A program made the position numbers and the translations under genes. Below, piece by piece: positions 12,201-24,475 of a DNA stretch of 64,000 nucleotides (positions are counted from its first letter, which is position 1; each line of letters begins with the position of its first letter). Location of the stretch: assembly GCF_000524195.1 (NCBI RefSeq), contig NW_020170442.1, positions 310,001-374,000 of the forward strand, given 5' to 3'. Below the pieces are notes generated by a model that saw only the letters and a list, made by a program, of their open reading frames with translations, was not told the origin of the DNA and did not search any database. Source of the DNA: Echinococcus granulosus. Its lineage: Eukaryota > Platyhelminthes > Cestoda > Cyclophyllidea > Taeniidae.

Positions 12201-14285
12201 ATTCTAACCAAAATATTTTTCTATGGCCAAGAGCAATCCTTAGTGCATGATAAGAAATGATCAACCAAAGAACATGCTTTGTGTATTTTATTAAATATGC
12301 CATGTTATAATCATCTCGAGGGAGAAAAAAAAAACCCAAAATTGCTGTACATACTATTGATAATTCACATTTTGGTGCTGAATTTTGAAATAGGCGATAC
12401 GTTAAATCTAGCATTAGTGGCGTACATCATTAGAGCCTTAGTTTTGAACGAGGGATCAGCAGGCTGATAGGCTTTGTATTCCCGAACATCCTTTTCCATT
12501 GCCAACATTTGTGACTGAAGCTTGTTTCGAAGGCCAGGCAATGTTTCGCGAATGTGGTTAGTCAGTTGCTGATTGAGGACACGCTGTAAGTAGGGCGTGC
12601 CCATGCGATCGGCCATGTGACGGTAGGCTGGATGACTGAGGAAAAATTTTCTCTCCGCAGCTATAGCTGTAGTGATATCCTTTCTGCCCTCGATGTCCTT
12701 CTGGCTCCTGTTCACAACGCCAATATAACCTTAATGCAGAGCAGTCAGGCTTTTTACACAGCATTTACATCTTTGTGAGTAAGGAAAGAATATGAGTTAG
12801 ACCATTGTTATTACACTATGGTATGTTTTGAAGAGCACAAGTACCTCATTTGCCTATGAAAAACCGCCCCTTTTCATATAACGTGCGATTTGTACCTAAG
12901 ATATTAGAGACGAAACAAACACTACGACAACACACTATTGTTCTGGGAAAGGGAGGATCCAAAGTAGTAACGGTAGTTTTAGATAACATTTAAGGATTTG
13001 TAATAGATCGTTTTTCGTCATGGAGCAACAAAGTGCAGAGTTAGGTTACAAAGAACCACTCATTCAGATCCTCAAGTAAAGAATAGGACCGCTGGAAAAG
13101 AAAAGAAAATGATATTTTTTATGTCCCTACTTGTGATTATTTACTCAAAAAGTAACAAGAGAAACTACAAGATCAGACACACCCCTCCTCAAAGGCAAAA
13201 GTTTGTTTTCCAAAATATCTCGCGCGTCAGTTCCGTGATCCATTAGATCTAACTTTGTGATCACACCGATGGTACGAAGGCCTTGTGGATCAACCTCTCG
13301 GGCAATCTTTAAGGCATCCGAATTTGCCAAGTCAGAATTGGCTGGAGAAACTGCCAGTATAAGGCAGTAATCGCAATTTATGTATTGAAGAATCATTTCC
13401 TCGATTAACGTGGATATGTCCGAAGGCTGATCACCCACAGGGACTTTTGTCATGCCGGGTAGATCGATCAGAGTAAGATTAAGAACTAAAAAGATGGCAG
13501 TCAATCGTTTAAGGCAATAAAATATAGCATTCCAAGTGGCTTCTGCCAAAATGCTTCATCATGCGCAACAATGTACATTCAAAGTTTGCAGATGAAAAAT
13601 AACACCAACAGCGGTAAAACAAAACACCTCTTTCGAAATTCATGCCATACCAAGGGTATGCGGAAGGCAATCACTCCGAGCTCAAAACTCAATCTAGTCT
13701 AAAAACCAAAGTCCAAGGCCTTACTCTTTAAGATTTTTTAAGAATAAAGCTCAAGTCTACTAACAAAGGTGATGTTGGGAAATCATAAGATATGATAGAA
13801 ATATTTAGTGGAAAACAAACATACCATTAGGTGAAAATATTTTTAAGTTTATGGGCTTATTTGATATCCCCTTATTTGTCCCGGTTTCTCTATCCGTTTC
13901 AGCTTCAATTTCTTTCCTGACATCATCAAAATCGGTTAGCTTCACACCAGTTAAATGCAGAAATTCAGCATATTCTAAGAGAGAGGGAGTAATTTCAACG
14001 GTCATACACCCAACCTGTGTCAGATGTAATGAGCTGAAGGACCAAAGGTCTTCTTGTAACAATGCCACTTCCTCGGGGCAAAAAGTCCCTGTGCAGCAAA
14101 TGAGTTGGTAAGTATTCATACCTTCCCACAAAATTCTCCAAAACACTACTTTTTCCAGCACTCTGGCTACCGACGACAGCAATTTGCGGTAAATCCAAAT
14201 TAAGAGGCACCCCAAGAGAGGAAAACGCATCTTGGAGTTTGTTTACCAGGGGTATGAGCCGTTCCATACCCACATTGCCGGACAT
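3209..14285 (-). CDS. DNM: Classical dynamin, large GTPase of membrane fission (16 exons, complete)
   Basis: Exons (minus): 14285-14122, 14088-14015, 13974-13825, 13485-13183, 12729-12426, 11810-11675, 11434-11367, 10844-10706, 8754-8597, 7651-7603, 6620-6507, 6345-6103, 4789-4637, 4256-4200, 3714-3541, 3442-3209. All phases agree and the sum is 2520 nt, giving 839 aa, close to animal dynamins (about 850-870). Seen: P-loop GSQSAGKS at residues 39-46, switch I motif GIVTRRP, DLPG, TKLD and LPRG; then the middle/stalk region, a PH domain over residues about 516-634 (motifs [17 protein letters not shown]), the GTPase effector domain about 635-745 ([16 protein letters not shown]) and a C-terminal proline/glycine-rich tail of about 80 residues with PxxP motifs. 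Known for the family: it oligomerises on necks of budding vesicles and severs them by GTP hydrolysis; the tail binds SH3 proteins. The start at [14 protein letters not shown] matches the family start. The presence of PH and proline-rich domains separates it from Drp1 and Mx. The 49-nt exon 7651-7603 is the least secure but is the only phase-compatible link found. Confidence 0.95.
9647..9990. other. GC-rich patch within the large dynamin intron 10705-8755
   Basis: Several overlapping open frames occur on both strands here, rich in CG and CA dinucleotides, in an otherwise AT-rich intron of about 1.95 kb. None has a recognisable protein motif or clear splice pair. It could be an internal promoter or regulatory element, or simply repeat sequence. 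Confidence 0.3.
13975..14014 (-). other. 40-nt micro-intron in dynamin
   Basis: A GT-AG intron starting GTTGGGTG and ending TCTCTTAG. It lies between ITSDT and [10 protein letters not shown], contains an in-frame stop, and its removal joins two frames to match the dynamin family. Confidence 0.9.
14089..14121 (-). other. 33-nt micro-intron in dynamin
   Basis: The minus strand reads GTATGAATAC at the left end and TGCTGCACAG at the right. It interrupts the conserved run [12 protein letters not shown] between P-loop and switch I; removal restores exact family alignment. The length is a multiple of three and there is no stop in frame, so retention would add 11 residues. Confidence 0.9.
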
Positions 14286-14981
14286 TTTGCGCAGACCTAC
14301 TCGTCTTCAATCTGGTACTGCAACTGAGTCCATTGTATTTGATAATTACAAACAAATATTCGCAATTAAATTATGACAATGTAGACCAGTGTTGCGCTTT
14401 ATATTAATGTTTAAGTTAAAACTTTTGATCAAAACTGGTCTTACTATTCAGCTATAAAAAGATTTTTCACCTAAAACGAGACATTTTTGTCCTTATTTTT
14501 CAGTGCAAAAAATGTCCACGCCACCTGCTATTTTGCTTGTGTTTTACTGCTAGCATGGAATATAGGCCTCTTATGGATCTTTAGTATTTTAAAAGAACAT
14601 TTTTCATCGTGCAAAATCCGAGACTTGCCGGGAAGGGATTTAAGTCAAGGTTCCAGACACAACTGCACCATAAACATTCCGAACTGGTATCAAAGATCTT
14701 AACGAAGTCCATGTGCTGAAATGTTAATGGAAGCAATGCGGCCATGAGTTTAAGGGCTTAAAACAGTAATGTAAGCAAGAGTGCGTAGATGGCCTGAGGA
14801 TTTTGCGAATGGCTCTGTTATGTTAATTGGCACACACCGCCAAATGTAGATGCAATTTTGGAGGACCTTAGTGACTAGAACATTTACCTTTTTTATATGG
14901 CCAATTAATATTAGCATTACGCGCCAGCCACCTCGATGATGGAGGTGCCACTGAAATTAACAACTCCCTAATCCAACTAAC

Positions 14982-15237
14982 CTCCATGATGATATCATCG
15001 TCATCCTTAAACGACTGTAGCGTCTTGACAACCTTGAGAGCCACATTAAGGGTCCATGCACTGCAGCCACCACTTTAGCAAAAAACCGTCACATATCCAT
15101 CAAATCACTAGCTACGAAGTCCAGAATTTAGTATGGAATTTCAGGTCCCTCCGAAACAACTTCATGAAAGAGCGAACCTTTGCAAATGTCCCAGGTCCAC
15201 GATGAACTCAAAGCCCCATGTAGGGCTGTATTCCCAA
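14982..15237 (-). CDS. Possible small minus-strand coding locus between dynamin and Pumilio (partial)
   Basis: Two exon-like patches: 15237-15178 (after GTTCGCAG, before GTTCGC) and 15072-14982 (after GCTAAAG, before GTTAGT). In phase they give a frame containing WEYSPTWGFEF then LNVALKVVKTLQ and an acidic run DDDD. A further 31-nt GT-AG gap follows at 14981-14951, with open sequence beyond it. A competing frame of the first patch reads GNTALHGALS, which resembles an ankyrin repeat start. No start codon or terminal exon was fixed and no family is recognised, so this may be a separate small gene or extra untranslated exons of a neighbour. Confidence 0.28.
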
Positions 15238-16072
15238 CTGCGAACGCACAATACAACTACGCTTCATCAACATATATAAGTGAAACAAATGAGGAACGGT
15301 CTAAGAAGTCTCAAGGCCCTACTGCAGACCCAAGCCCAGAAATCCAAGTTGACAAATACACTATACAGGAACACAAAGAAACCGAGATTTCCATCACGAA
15401 AAGGCTCACTCAACATCCCACCAGGAAGCAGTGTGAAGTGGTCAAATCGTGATTGTGACTCGTGCATGCATTAACCTAGAGCAAGCTTTGCGCACAAACA
15501 CAGCAAACCCGACCCACTATAGAATAAAAGCGATTCGCAAAATCCGCCTATCTGTTTCCTTCATTATTCATGAGCCCGTAAGTACAAATTTCGACTCGAA
15601 GAACTGGAAGTTAAAAGGCGCGCATAGAGAGAAGTACGGGAGTTTATAAAGATATTAATACAAATTATACAATTTCCAATGTACGGGTGTTTGTTATATT
15701 TTTAATGGGACACAGAGAAGACCCTACCTCCGGGTCAAGGTGCCGGTGTTAACAAACAATCCAATGTCATACTAGCCTCACATACGTTACCAGAAACGGT
15801 TTGAAAGCTTCTTTAGTCAACACAGTGCTCTCAACCACGGTGTGTAGCAGAAAAACGAAAAGTAATCCGAAAGGCAAATGAATACAAGGAGACCTGGGAC
15901 CGTAAGTGTTAAAACTAATTTACAACAAATCATTACACTGACCTGTTTGAATATACACAGGCGGGACTTCTAGATTTTAAGGAGGGGGAAATAGTGAAAT
16001 GACCCTATACAGATAACGAAAATGACACCATGACAGTGAAAATGAAACGGATATGCACGATTTCACAAGATG
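15238..16072. other. Spacer downstream of Pumilio
   Basis: No coding feature is supported. The plus-strand open frame of 90 codons at 15180-15452 lacks motifs and overlaps the minus-strand patch. Pumilio 3' untranslated sequence should lie at the right end of this stretch. Confidence 0.45.
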
Positions 16073-19000
16073 CTAGGCTTCCACTGGTTCCGAAACTACT
16101 GACTGACTAGCGAGTGCCGCCTCGGTATCTACCAATTGATTTCCATCCTCACTTGAAGCACAATGATTTCCCGATGCAGTCGCATGACGCAAAAACTCGC
16201 TTCGAGGAGGTGAAGTGTGTGAGTTTTCATCAGCCGTCACAATCGACCCCCCAGTCGGTAAGTTTGATGATCCAGTTAAGGAAGACGAGGAGTGTAGACT
16301 TGCATTGTCCAACTCCTCCGGTGGAAAATAAGGAATGTGGCTGCTACTGACAGTCTTCAAGTAGTATTTCTCCATCTTGCCGATGATGTGTTTCCCATAA
16401 GTGTACTTACGGAGGCTATTGATATAGGGTCGGATGTGCGCCATCAATTCCTTGCGAATGGGTGGCTCCGCCACGTCAAGCATTTTTTGTATCACATAAT
16501 TGGCAAATTGATCTTTCATCATGTTCCACAAGATTGAGGTGCCTTCTCTCTCATCCAAACACTCCACCGGGGTGATTTGAGTCTGATTTGGATCAACATT
16601 CTGCAGCACCTCGTTAATTAAGGCCTGTCGCTCCTTACGACTAGCGTTGGTGACAGCCTTCTCAATAACGTTGCTGGCGAATTTGTGCACGGAAAGGGCA
16701 GCTACTCGTCCTCGAAGGCGAGTAATCATCCGACTCTTCTCCTCCGTTCGGCCGTGCTCGAATATGTGCTAAAAGGAATCGACGATAATAGGCTTTATAA
16801 AGGGTACAATTGTGCAGTAGGATAAGAGAATTTGCATAGAGATGAATAATAACCATAATTAAAACAGTGAACAGCTATGACCAGAATTAGTACTTACGAA
16901 AGGGCAAGCCGTGCACGATTTCCCGATTACGTGAAAAATGACCATTTAAGGGGTTATTGAGCCGAAATTCACAAAGTTCAAACGACGGATAATAGCATAC
17001 CATAAGCAATATTATGCACACATTCTTGAGATTAGTACAAGAAAAACCGACAGGTTAAATACCTGAATAACATAATTCCCATACTGATCCTCGAAGAGTG
17101 ACTCTGCACACTGATGCAACTCTTCCAAAATAGGAGCCGTTTGTTCGGCACTGCAGTGCTCCAAAATGCGCTGAATCACACGACAACCGTAAGAGTGTGT
17201 TGAAACCGAATGCACCTGAAAAAAAAACAAAACGCATTCGATATACGATGGAGTGCGTAGCAAAAGTGATTAAAGGAATGAAGCTTACATTTCCTTTGAA
17301 AGCATCAACGATGAATTGCAGATGTTCAGAAGGAACATATTCGATGCACTTTTGAACAACGTGATTGCCATTCTGGTCCTTCACACACCTCAGCACAGAT
17401 CCTTCAAGTTCCTTCATTAGGTTAATTTGCGTCTCTAGATTGACAGACTCAATGGCCTTTTGAATTACTCGACACCCATACATTTGGAGAGAAAGTGACA
17501 GTACTTGTCCCTTTATTTGCTGCACCAACGTCTGAAACCAAGAAGGATAGATTGATACGATACAATGGAATGCCAATGATAAGTTCCGAAATTATGACAA
17601 TCTTATTTAAACAACATAAAACACTATTGCAAAATAACTAGGGATTACGAGAGCTATAAGATTAGCGAAGAACTTACGATACAACGACAATTCAACATAT
17701 AGATGCAATATTTAAGTCGTACAGCTTCCATGAAGAAACCGAAAGTGTTTAAAATGAATATTACTGATATGCGAACTAGCCTATTTCAAGTAATACTAGT
17801 GGACTAAGAAAACGACATTGCTTCGTGCCATTTTAATGGAGTTAGCATTTGTGGAACTTGTATTAAAATACATAAAATGCCAATAAATGCAGAAACCCCG
17901 TATAAACGTTTAGTTATTCATCAGTATAAAAATAGCTTTTGTCTAAAATTGTTCGGTGGACTATAGAAAGTTTAAGGACTAGCATTCCTTAAGAGATGGT
18001 AAGGCTATCACCTAGAAGAGCCTTAAGTAAGCAGTAATGTTTGACTTGTAACGCGGATAGTAGCTCACGAAAGAGGCCGCGGAAATGGGTTAAGGAATAA
18101 AACAACCGAGAAAACCTATTTTACTCAAAATTGTGTCAGAACACTAACTCTCTTTTGCTCAGGAGTGCCGAGCTCGAAGAACTTCTGAATGACGTAATTG
18201 CCAAAGACGTCTGTCATGAGGACATGACAGTGAGGAATGACCTCGCGAAAGACAGCAATCTTGTCCACAGCACTGGCCTGTTCCAATCTTTGCTGAATGA
18301 GTCGAGAGCCGTACTGATCCTGTGCAAACTCCACGATGTGGCCCACCAAATCGTGAAGTGTCAAAAAGGGCATTCGAGTATACCTTTCAAGGGGAAATAG
18401 GAAATCAACTGAACAGCATAAAAGATATCAAGAATGTAATTCATCACGCAACTGATCATAAGCACGAAAAAAAATCATATAAGCCGAAAAACACCCCAAA
18501 TAACTGCTTTTAAGAAGCGCAACCTAAACTCCAATATGCACAATTCATAGTCAAAAATTGGGTGATCGATTTACAGCAAACTTTCCTCGTTTTATTAGAA
18601 ATTAAAATTTTTATGTGGTCTGCCACTTAGTTGAATAATAAAACGTGTGCGCCTTTAAATCCAGATTAACATTTATAAAACGATTGGAGTTGCGATAAAG
18701 TCTTAGCCATAAAAAGACGGTAGAACCAGAAAGGGTGCTGGGTGTAATTGGAAAATTAACCGTATACTATTTAAATGTCATAATGTGACTAAATCTGTCT
18801 CAAATAAGGCCAAATTAACCTTACACACGCAGTTAAAAATGTTTATACTAAAAGAATAGGCGAACCAATGAATATACACACAAAAACGTACTTATAATGT
18901 CACAAGGATTGAAATGATGAAAATCCACACTACACGAGCATAAACTAAAAAATTGTAAATAATAAAAACAAACCTATAATCCTCCAGTAGGCGACTCCGT

Positions 19001-22000
19001 TCTGGCATTGCCGAAGCCGAAACAGCTGGGAAAACCCCTGGAACCGATGACGCCATCGTAGAAAACATGGCAGGAGTGGGGACAGACTGTGACATAAAGG
19101 GCATACGACTACCGGCGCCGGCACTACCAGCGACATTGTTAGGACCAAAAAGATTCACAGCCTGGTTTTTGAAGAGCAGAAGTCTCTGCTGATTGCCAGG
19201 TTGAAGACCTCTTATACCTCGGGAAGGCACTGCAATGAAGCTGGGGTTCTCCACCGGAGGTGGTCGACTTAACTGAGGTCTACGTTGTGATGATGACGAT
19301 GATGGCGGCGGTGTGATGAAGCGACGAGGAAAGCCCATGGGAGGAAAGCTGGATGGGAAACCCTGGGGAGGAACGCTTAAATCAGGGGTGGATGGGTGAA
19401 CCGGCAGACAATCGGGCGGAGCGACGTTTGCGTTAGGAAAGGGAGGCGGTAACATGGGAGCAAAAGGAGATGGAGTCGTGGCATAATGTGATGCTGGAGT
19501 GATGGGAGTCTCAAAACAGAAGTTTGCGCCCACAGTTGGAGTGAGAGGTAGACGAGGGTCGGACAATGGAGATCGTTGTGCGTGTGGTTGCTGCTGTTGA
19601 TTCATTGGAAGTGCAGAAAGTCGAGAAGGGACGAAACTAGGATGAGGACGCTGTTGGTTGAATGCTATCGGAGGCAACTGTTGCAACATAGTTGAGCCAG
19701 GGGGAAGAATAGTTGTTGTCAGACCGTTACCCCCACCATCGGGAAAATCACTGTAAGCCTAGTTGAGGACAGTATTGGGATGAATAAAGAACGTACCGTA
19801 AAAGCTCGTCTTTAACTAGTTTGATACACAATCCCAGTTTCCACGTTGATTGATTGAAATGAGTAACCAATCGGTTAATAATATCACAGAAAAGTGAAAC
19901 GCAAACACGAAAAAAAGACGCAATTACATTGTAAAACCGAGAAATCATAACGAACTTAACGCAGACTCACGAAAATTTTAATGATGACGACAATGTGCTA
20001 CTGCTTGGAGGCAAAAATAAAAGCGGTGCCTATTCGTCAACAATTATTAGCACTCATCCTAAGCGAGGCTTTAGCACGAAAATATGTATACATTTAACGC
20101 AATAAAACACCGAAAGCATAAGATTACGTAATCCACTTTTAACAGTCTCAACAATTATGAATAACCATCGGGAGCGACAAATCACATCTGTGATTGTTCA
20201 GGAAATCGGCAAATTTGTAAAAATGCCTTTCACGCTAAATTGAGTTAAAGTGATTCCACAGAAGTATTATCCTGGACACAATGAATCCAAGAAAAATTAC
20301 AACCACTTAAATCAATTAAATTGTAAGCACCTGAATCAGGAAACCGTCTAGGAATTTGAGCTCAAAAGTTCTCTGGCTCGAAGAAATAAAAAAAACATGA
20401 TTGGATCACAGAAAAACAAACCTCGAATTTTTCAACATTATACTGTCCCTGAGACGTTAAGCTGCTCTGATTCTGCAGATGTGGTTCATATGCACAAGGA
20501 GTGGTTACAGGTCCTCCACTGACGGCACCACCGTTATGGGAGAGATTAGATGGAGGTACCGTTATGGTCATTCGCGGTGCGGCTGATGGGACACCACCAT
20601 TCATTGCTGCAGCGAGTAAATGTGCGTAGTAAGCCGCCTGCTGGGTTGCCAGTGCAGTCGGCACACCAACTGGGATATCGTTGGACTGAACACCAGGTGT
20701 ACGGACACTTTCGGGACCAAGCAACGACAGCGGTGGTTGTGTTGGCGTTGGCCCACGAATGTCAAAGGGAGCACCGGAGAAGTAGGCGACAGAAGAGGTG
20801 CCACTTTGTGTTGGAGGGTAGAATCCAGCTGCCATTTGGTCTGGTGGCAAGAGACAAGAAGCGCTACTGAGTTGGGCTGCTGGAGGACCATTGAAAGCAC
20901 CAGATGTGAAGTTGGCAGTAGACATTGGTCCAGTTAAATCACCAGCAACACTGTGAGTAAAACCGTTGGTGAAAGAACTCGTTGTAATGGGAGGTAAAAA
21001 TGATGGGACGGTAGTTTGATGATGTGGATCCATCCGCATTGCACCGATTTGAGCAGCTAAAAATTAAAAGGATTAACCACTCTATAACAGTCACACCACT
21101 TGCGTCTACTAGGGTAGCCATGCATAACAAGCCAGTTGTACATATTGGGAGGCTGAATTTCTAGCTTCACCCCCTCATGGACCCAGTACAATTTTTTGCA
21201 AGTTTGGAAATTGGCCTACCCTCTACTGATTACCATTTGAGTCGGATGAACCTAAGTTCTTCTGCAAATGAAACCAGTAAATGACGCCTTACCCAGAAGA
21301 AGTAACAATCTTGTAGAGCTTCAAAGACAGTTTCGTAGGAACCCAACTAAACCCCCTACTGATAACATAATATCGCCCCCGAACGAAGAAAAACATACTT
21401 AAAAACGCAATATCCCGTGGCATAGCACTGTTTTGGGGAGGACAACCACTCTGCTGATTTTGAAAGGTCTCGGCTTGAGTGGCTAGGTACCGAGATAAGT
21501 TGGATACTGCTGCAGAATTGTTGAGAATGGATGCGACGCTGCTGGAATCGATAGGAGGCACCGATGCCTGAGGTAAGTGAGCTTCCTTCATCCCAATCCC
21601 TCCCCCGTTCTCTAAGAGGGGCACAGGAAGTGAGTTTAACGGCTGTTCTGCAGTTGCGTGGTACGGGGAAGATGCTGCCTGATCTGTTGGCACGGTGTGG
21701 AGATCCGGCCGACTTTGTGACGAAAGAAACTGAGAGACCATGTTATCAACAGAAGCTACTTGAGCGTGCGCGGATAGAAGTTGATCACCTGGAAAAAAAT
21801 ATTAACCGCACGTTACACCCACGAAATGAGAGCTGACCATATCCTGACCATGCAACAAAAACTAAAATAAACACCAGATGAGAAATATGAACAAACACTA
21901 AAATTGATTTTGCCAAAAAAATGCGAAAAAAACTTATTCTCAAGTTTATGCAGTCAAAACCCCGAAAAAATAAAAAAACATGTATTTCAACCTAGAAAAC

Positions 22001-22727
22001 TGAAAGCACAATCTTTCCAATATTTGTAACAATTATGAAATTAGTTTGAGGGTGAGTGTAACACCTATTATCACAATTAATGCTTCAAAGATAAAAAACA
22101 CGGAAACAAAAGAAAATGGCATTACAAAACATCGTATTCAATTAATAAGTACAGAAAATGGGGCGAGAACAAACACTTTGAATACTCACAGGCATTGTTA
22201 GGGGAATTACCTAAGACGTGATCTATCATCTGCTGACCTATTTCAGTCATATCCTTGTTGACGGGAGACATTGGTAGACCACCACCATAACCAAATCCAA
22301 CATTCGATAAACAATTATAAGGTGTTTGTGAAACGCGAGTAAGAGGAGTGTCGCGTTGAGAATCCTTTATGGCAACAGTTTCGGGAAATGTGGGATTGCC
22401 AAAACCCCAAATACGGGATGATTGAGCGTTCGTTACGTTCAAGGGTCCATAAGAACTATTCCAAATGGACTTGGAATCATCGAATGGTATTTCTCTAGAT
22501 CGTCTAGGCACCTGTTTGAAGTCTGCAATTGAAGACTCCTCAGTGGCGGACCACTCATAACCAACACCATTTCCTGAGGTGTCGAACTTTTTTGATCCGT
22601 TGCACAACGGTAGCGCTTCACGTTGCATGCCACTGTAAAAACGAGAAGAATCAGGAGCTCCATCTGCTTCGGAGGAAACACTTGAAAACGGTCGACCAGG
22701 AGCATTAGGGTCCGTGAACTCATTCAT
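16073..22727 (-). CDS. PUM: Pumilio-family RNA-binding protein (8 coding exons)
   Basis: Exons (minus): 22727-22190, 21788-21399, 21056-20422, 19758-18974, 18383-18149, 17531-17289, 17215-17063, 16768-16073. The sum is 3675 nt, giving 1224 aa, with all phases agreeing. The N-terminal ~770 residues are low-complexity, rich in Pro, Ser, Gln, Asn and Gly, as in animal Pumilios. The PUM-HD starts at RSRLLEDYR and runs to GKMEKYYLK near residue 1131. It has eight repeats with base-reading motifs GSRLIQ, GNYVIQ, GCRVIQ, GNHVVQ, GCRVIQ, GNYVIQ, ASNVIE and ANYVIQ, identical in code to fly and human Pumilio, which read UGUANAUA in 3' UTRs and recruit deadenylase. Odd points: a loop of about 14 extra residues between repeats 7 and 8 (around [18 protein letters not shown]) and a Ser-rich tail of 93 residues after the PUM-HD. 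The start at 22727 is the first in-frame ATG. The frame is open upstream to an acceptor-like CCTTTAG at about 22767, so an earlier exon could add residues. Confidence 0.93.
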
Positions 22728-24475
22728 AGCAATCGCACGGCCTTTCCAGCGGACCAAGGAAAAACTAAAGGCACAAAATTAAAAAAAACATCATATGCTT
22801 CTAGGTCTCAAGAACTTACTGAATAAGCAAGTGCTAACAACTAAAAGTCAGAGGTCGAAAGGCTTTATTCTAGGGCTTTAAAAGTCGACTATCCTTTAAA
22901 TAGGTTTAGTGAATACAACACTAGAAGGCGTTTTGCTTCACAGCAAAGGGAAGAAAGCAAAACTAACCCCAAGAAAAATGCAGTACAATCAACCATTTGT
23001 AGTACTTTTGTCTTACATATACAATCTTAGAGGAATCTAATCACTGCCTCTTCAGGACTACACTAAGCAAACTACTAAACTAGTATCGCAGCAGACAACT
23101 TGTGTAGAAAAACAGGGAAATAAGTGAAGGAACTAACGGTACAGCCGAGTACTATACAGAAACGTCACCAACAAGCGAACGCACCACCACAGACACACAA
23201 GGCAGAAGGTTCAACGACAATTACGAAGATGGCGGCCAAGACCCTAACAAAACTACTAAAACAACCGCCCATCCATGGCAAAGGTCATGACCATTCTGAA
23301 TTAACTTCATCAAAACGCATGTCTGCAAATGTAGTTTAAAATGCTTCTTCATATTTTGTGGCAAAGTCTACCTTAGGGTAGTGTTAACGTGTGCACCTAA
23401 TTCTAGTTTACAGCTAAAAATCGGCAAATATTGCTTGCTCTACACCTTCTTGATGAAACCAATATTAAAACCTTACTTTATCTTTGTATATATTTATTCA
23501 AAATTTTGCTCTTTTCCGACCTGGCAACTTAAAATATCGCTTATTTTGATTGGTTTGATATTGTGCTTTGAGTGCGTCCGGCCCTTTTGCACGTTTAAGT
23601 CTCCTAGTTTTGCTGTTTTTGTATCATAGGTCGTCTTTTTTATCCCACTCGTATTGTCCTTCTCAAAATTCTGGTGATCTTTACAAAGCCGTGCTTATCC
23701 ACCGTAAACTTATTTGTTTTGTTAGCTCTTTCTCAGAATGCATTTATGAGTTTCAAAACATTTGGTGTTTGCATATGCTTTTTCATCGGAATTCGATATT
23801 GAAGCTTTTGATGTCATTGCTTCCATAACATAAACTCTCATGCGACCCTCTCCATCACTGTGGGTTTACTTTTTCTTCTTAAATATCGTTTTCCCCAGCC
23901 AAAGTTTCGAACGGGAGTCCATACTAGCGGATGCCCATGGTGTCAATAATTATCTTCGGTTCCCTTATCGAACACAGAGTTCAGTCTCTAAGCTTTTTAG
24001 AAAATTTTATGGGTCTTTGCGAACCTGGTGTAAGTGCGATAACAGGGGTACGTCTTCTAATACCCTACTTAATGTGGGGTTTCGTTTAAATTTCTTTAGG
24101 GAAAATGTTAATGGTTTCTGCGTCTCAGAATGCCATTTTTGTGTATGATTAGGGGTTTTTTTAGCATTGGATACTGTCTGAGTTCTTGCCATGAGCATCG
24201 TCTATTCGTCCTGGCACTTCGTGACCTATTCCTTCTTAATCACACGTTGATTGCTGGGAGTTACGCTTTCAGCGCGCCTCCAAAGCAAGTTTATTACCTT
24301 AATTCTGTTCGCCATCAGAGAGTTTGCTTTTTCGGCTTCTGATTACTTTCGATCTATGTAAGGATACACTTGGCCAAAAAGATTTCGACCTGAAGTGTGG
24401 GGTTTTCCATTGATGGGTTGTTTGTAGTAAGAAAAGTTTTTTTTTTGCAGCCATACAGGTCAGTCTTGCCGTCAA
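22728..24475. promoter_or_regulatory. Divergent promoter region between Pumilio (minus) and RPUSD4 (plus)
   Basis: About 1.75 kb separates the first ATGs of two genes that point away from each other. It holds no supported coding exon; short frames at 23381-24150 have no motif. Untranslated first exons of either gene, or of trans-spliced transcripts, may lie here. The acceptor-like TTTTTTTTTGCAG ending at 24450, just before the RPUSD4 start, suggests a non-coding leader exon upstream. Confidence 0.5.
23226..23236 (+). promoter_or_regulatory. YY1-like motif AAGATGGCGGC
   Basis: This is an exact match to the animal YY1 consensus, followed by CAAG. It sits about 0.5 kb upstream of the Pumilio start and 1.2 kb upstream of the RPUSD4 start, in a short GC-richer patch. 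In other animals such sites lie close to transcription starts; function here is inferred only. Confidence 0.4.

Noticed and set aside
19748..19948. Extra Pumilio exon with donor CG/GTACGT at about 19795
   Set aside because: Its frame (hydrophobic, unlike the low-complexity neighbours) is not needed: an acceptor CAACTAG at 19759 joins the flanking exons in phase.
20300..20422. Alternative Pumilio donor CA/GTATAA a few codons upstream
   Set aside because: The GAG/GTTTGT donor at 20422 joined to the acceptor at 19758 gives consistent phase and a natural protein.
20550..20937. Plus-strand open frames of about 105 codons
   Set aside because: They are antisense to the long Pumilio coding exon and mirror its codon structure.
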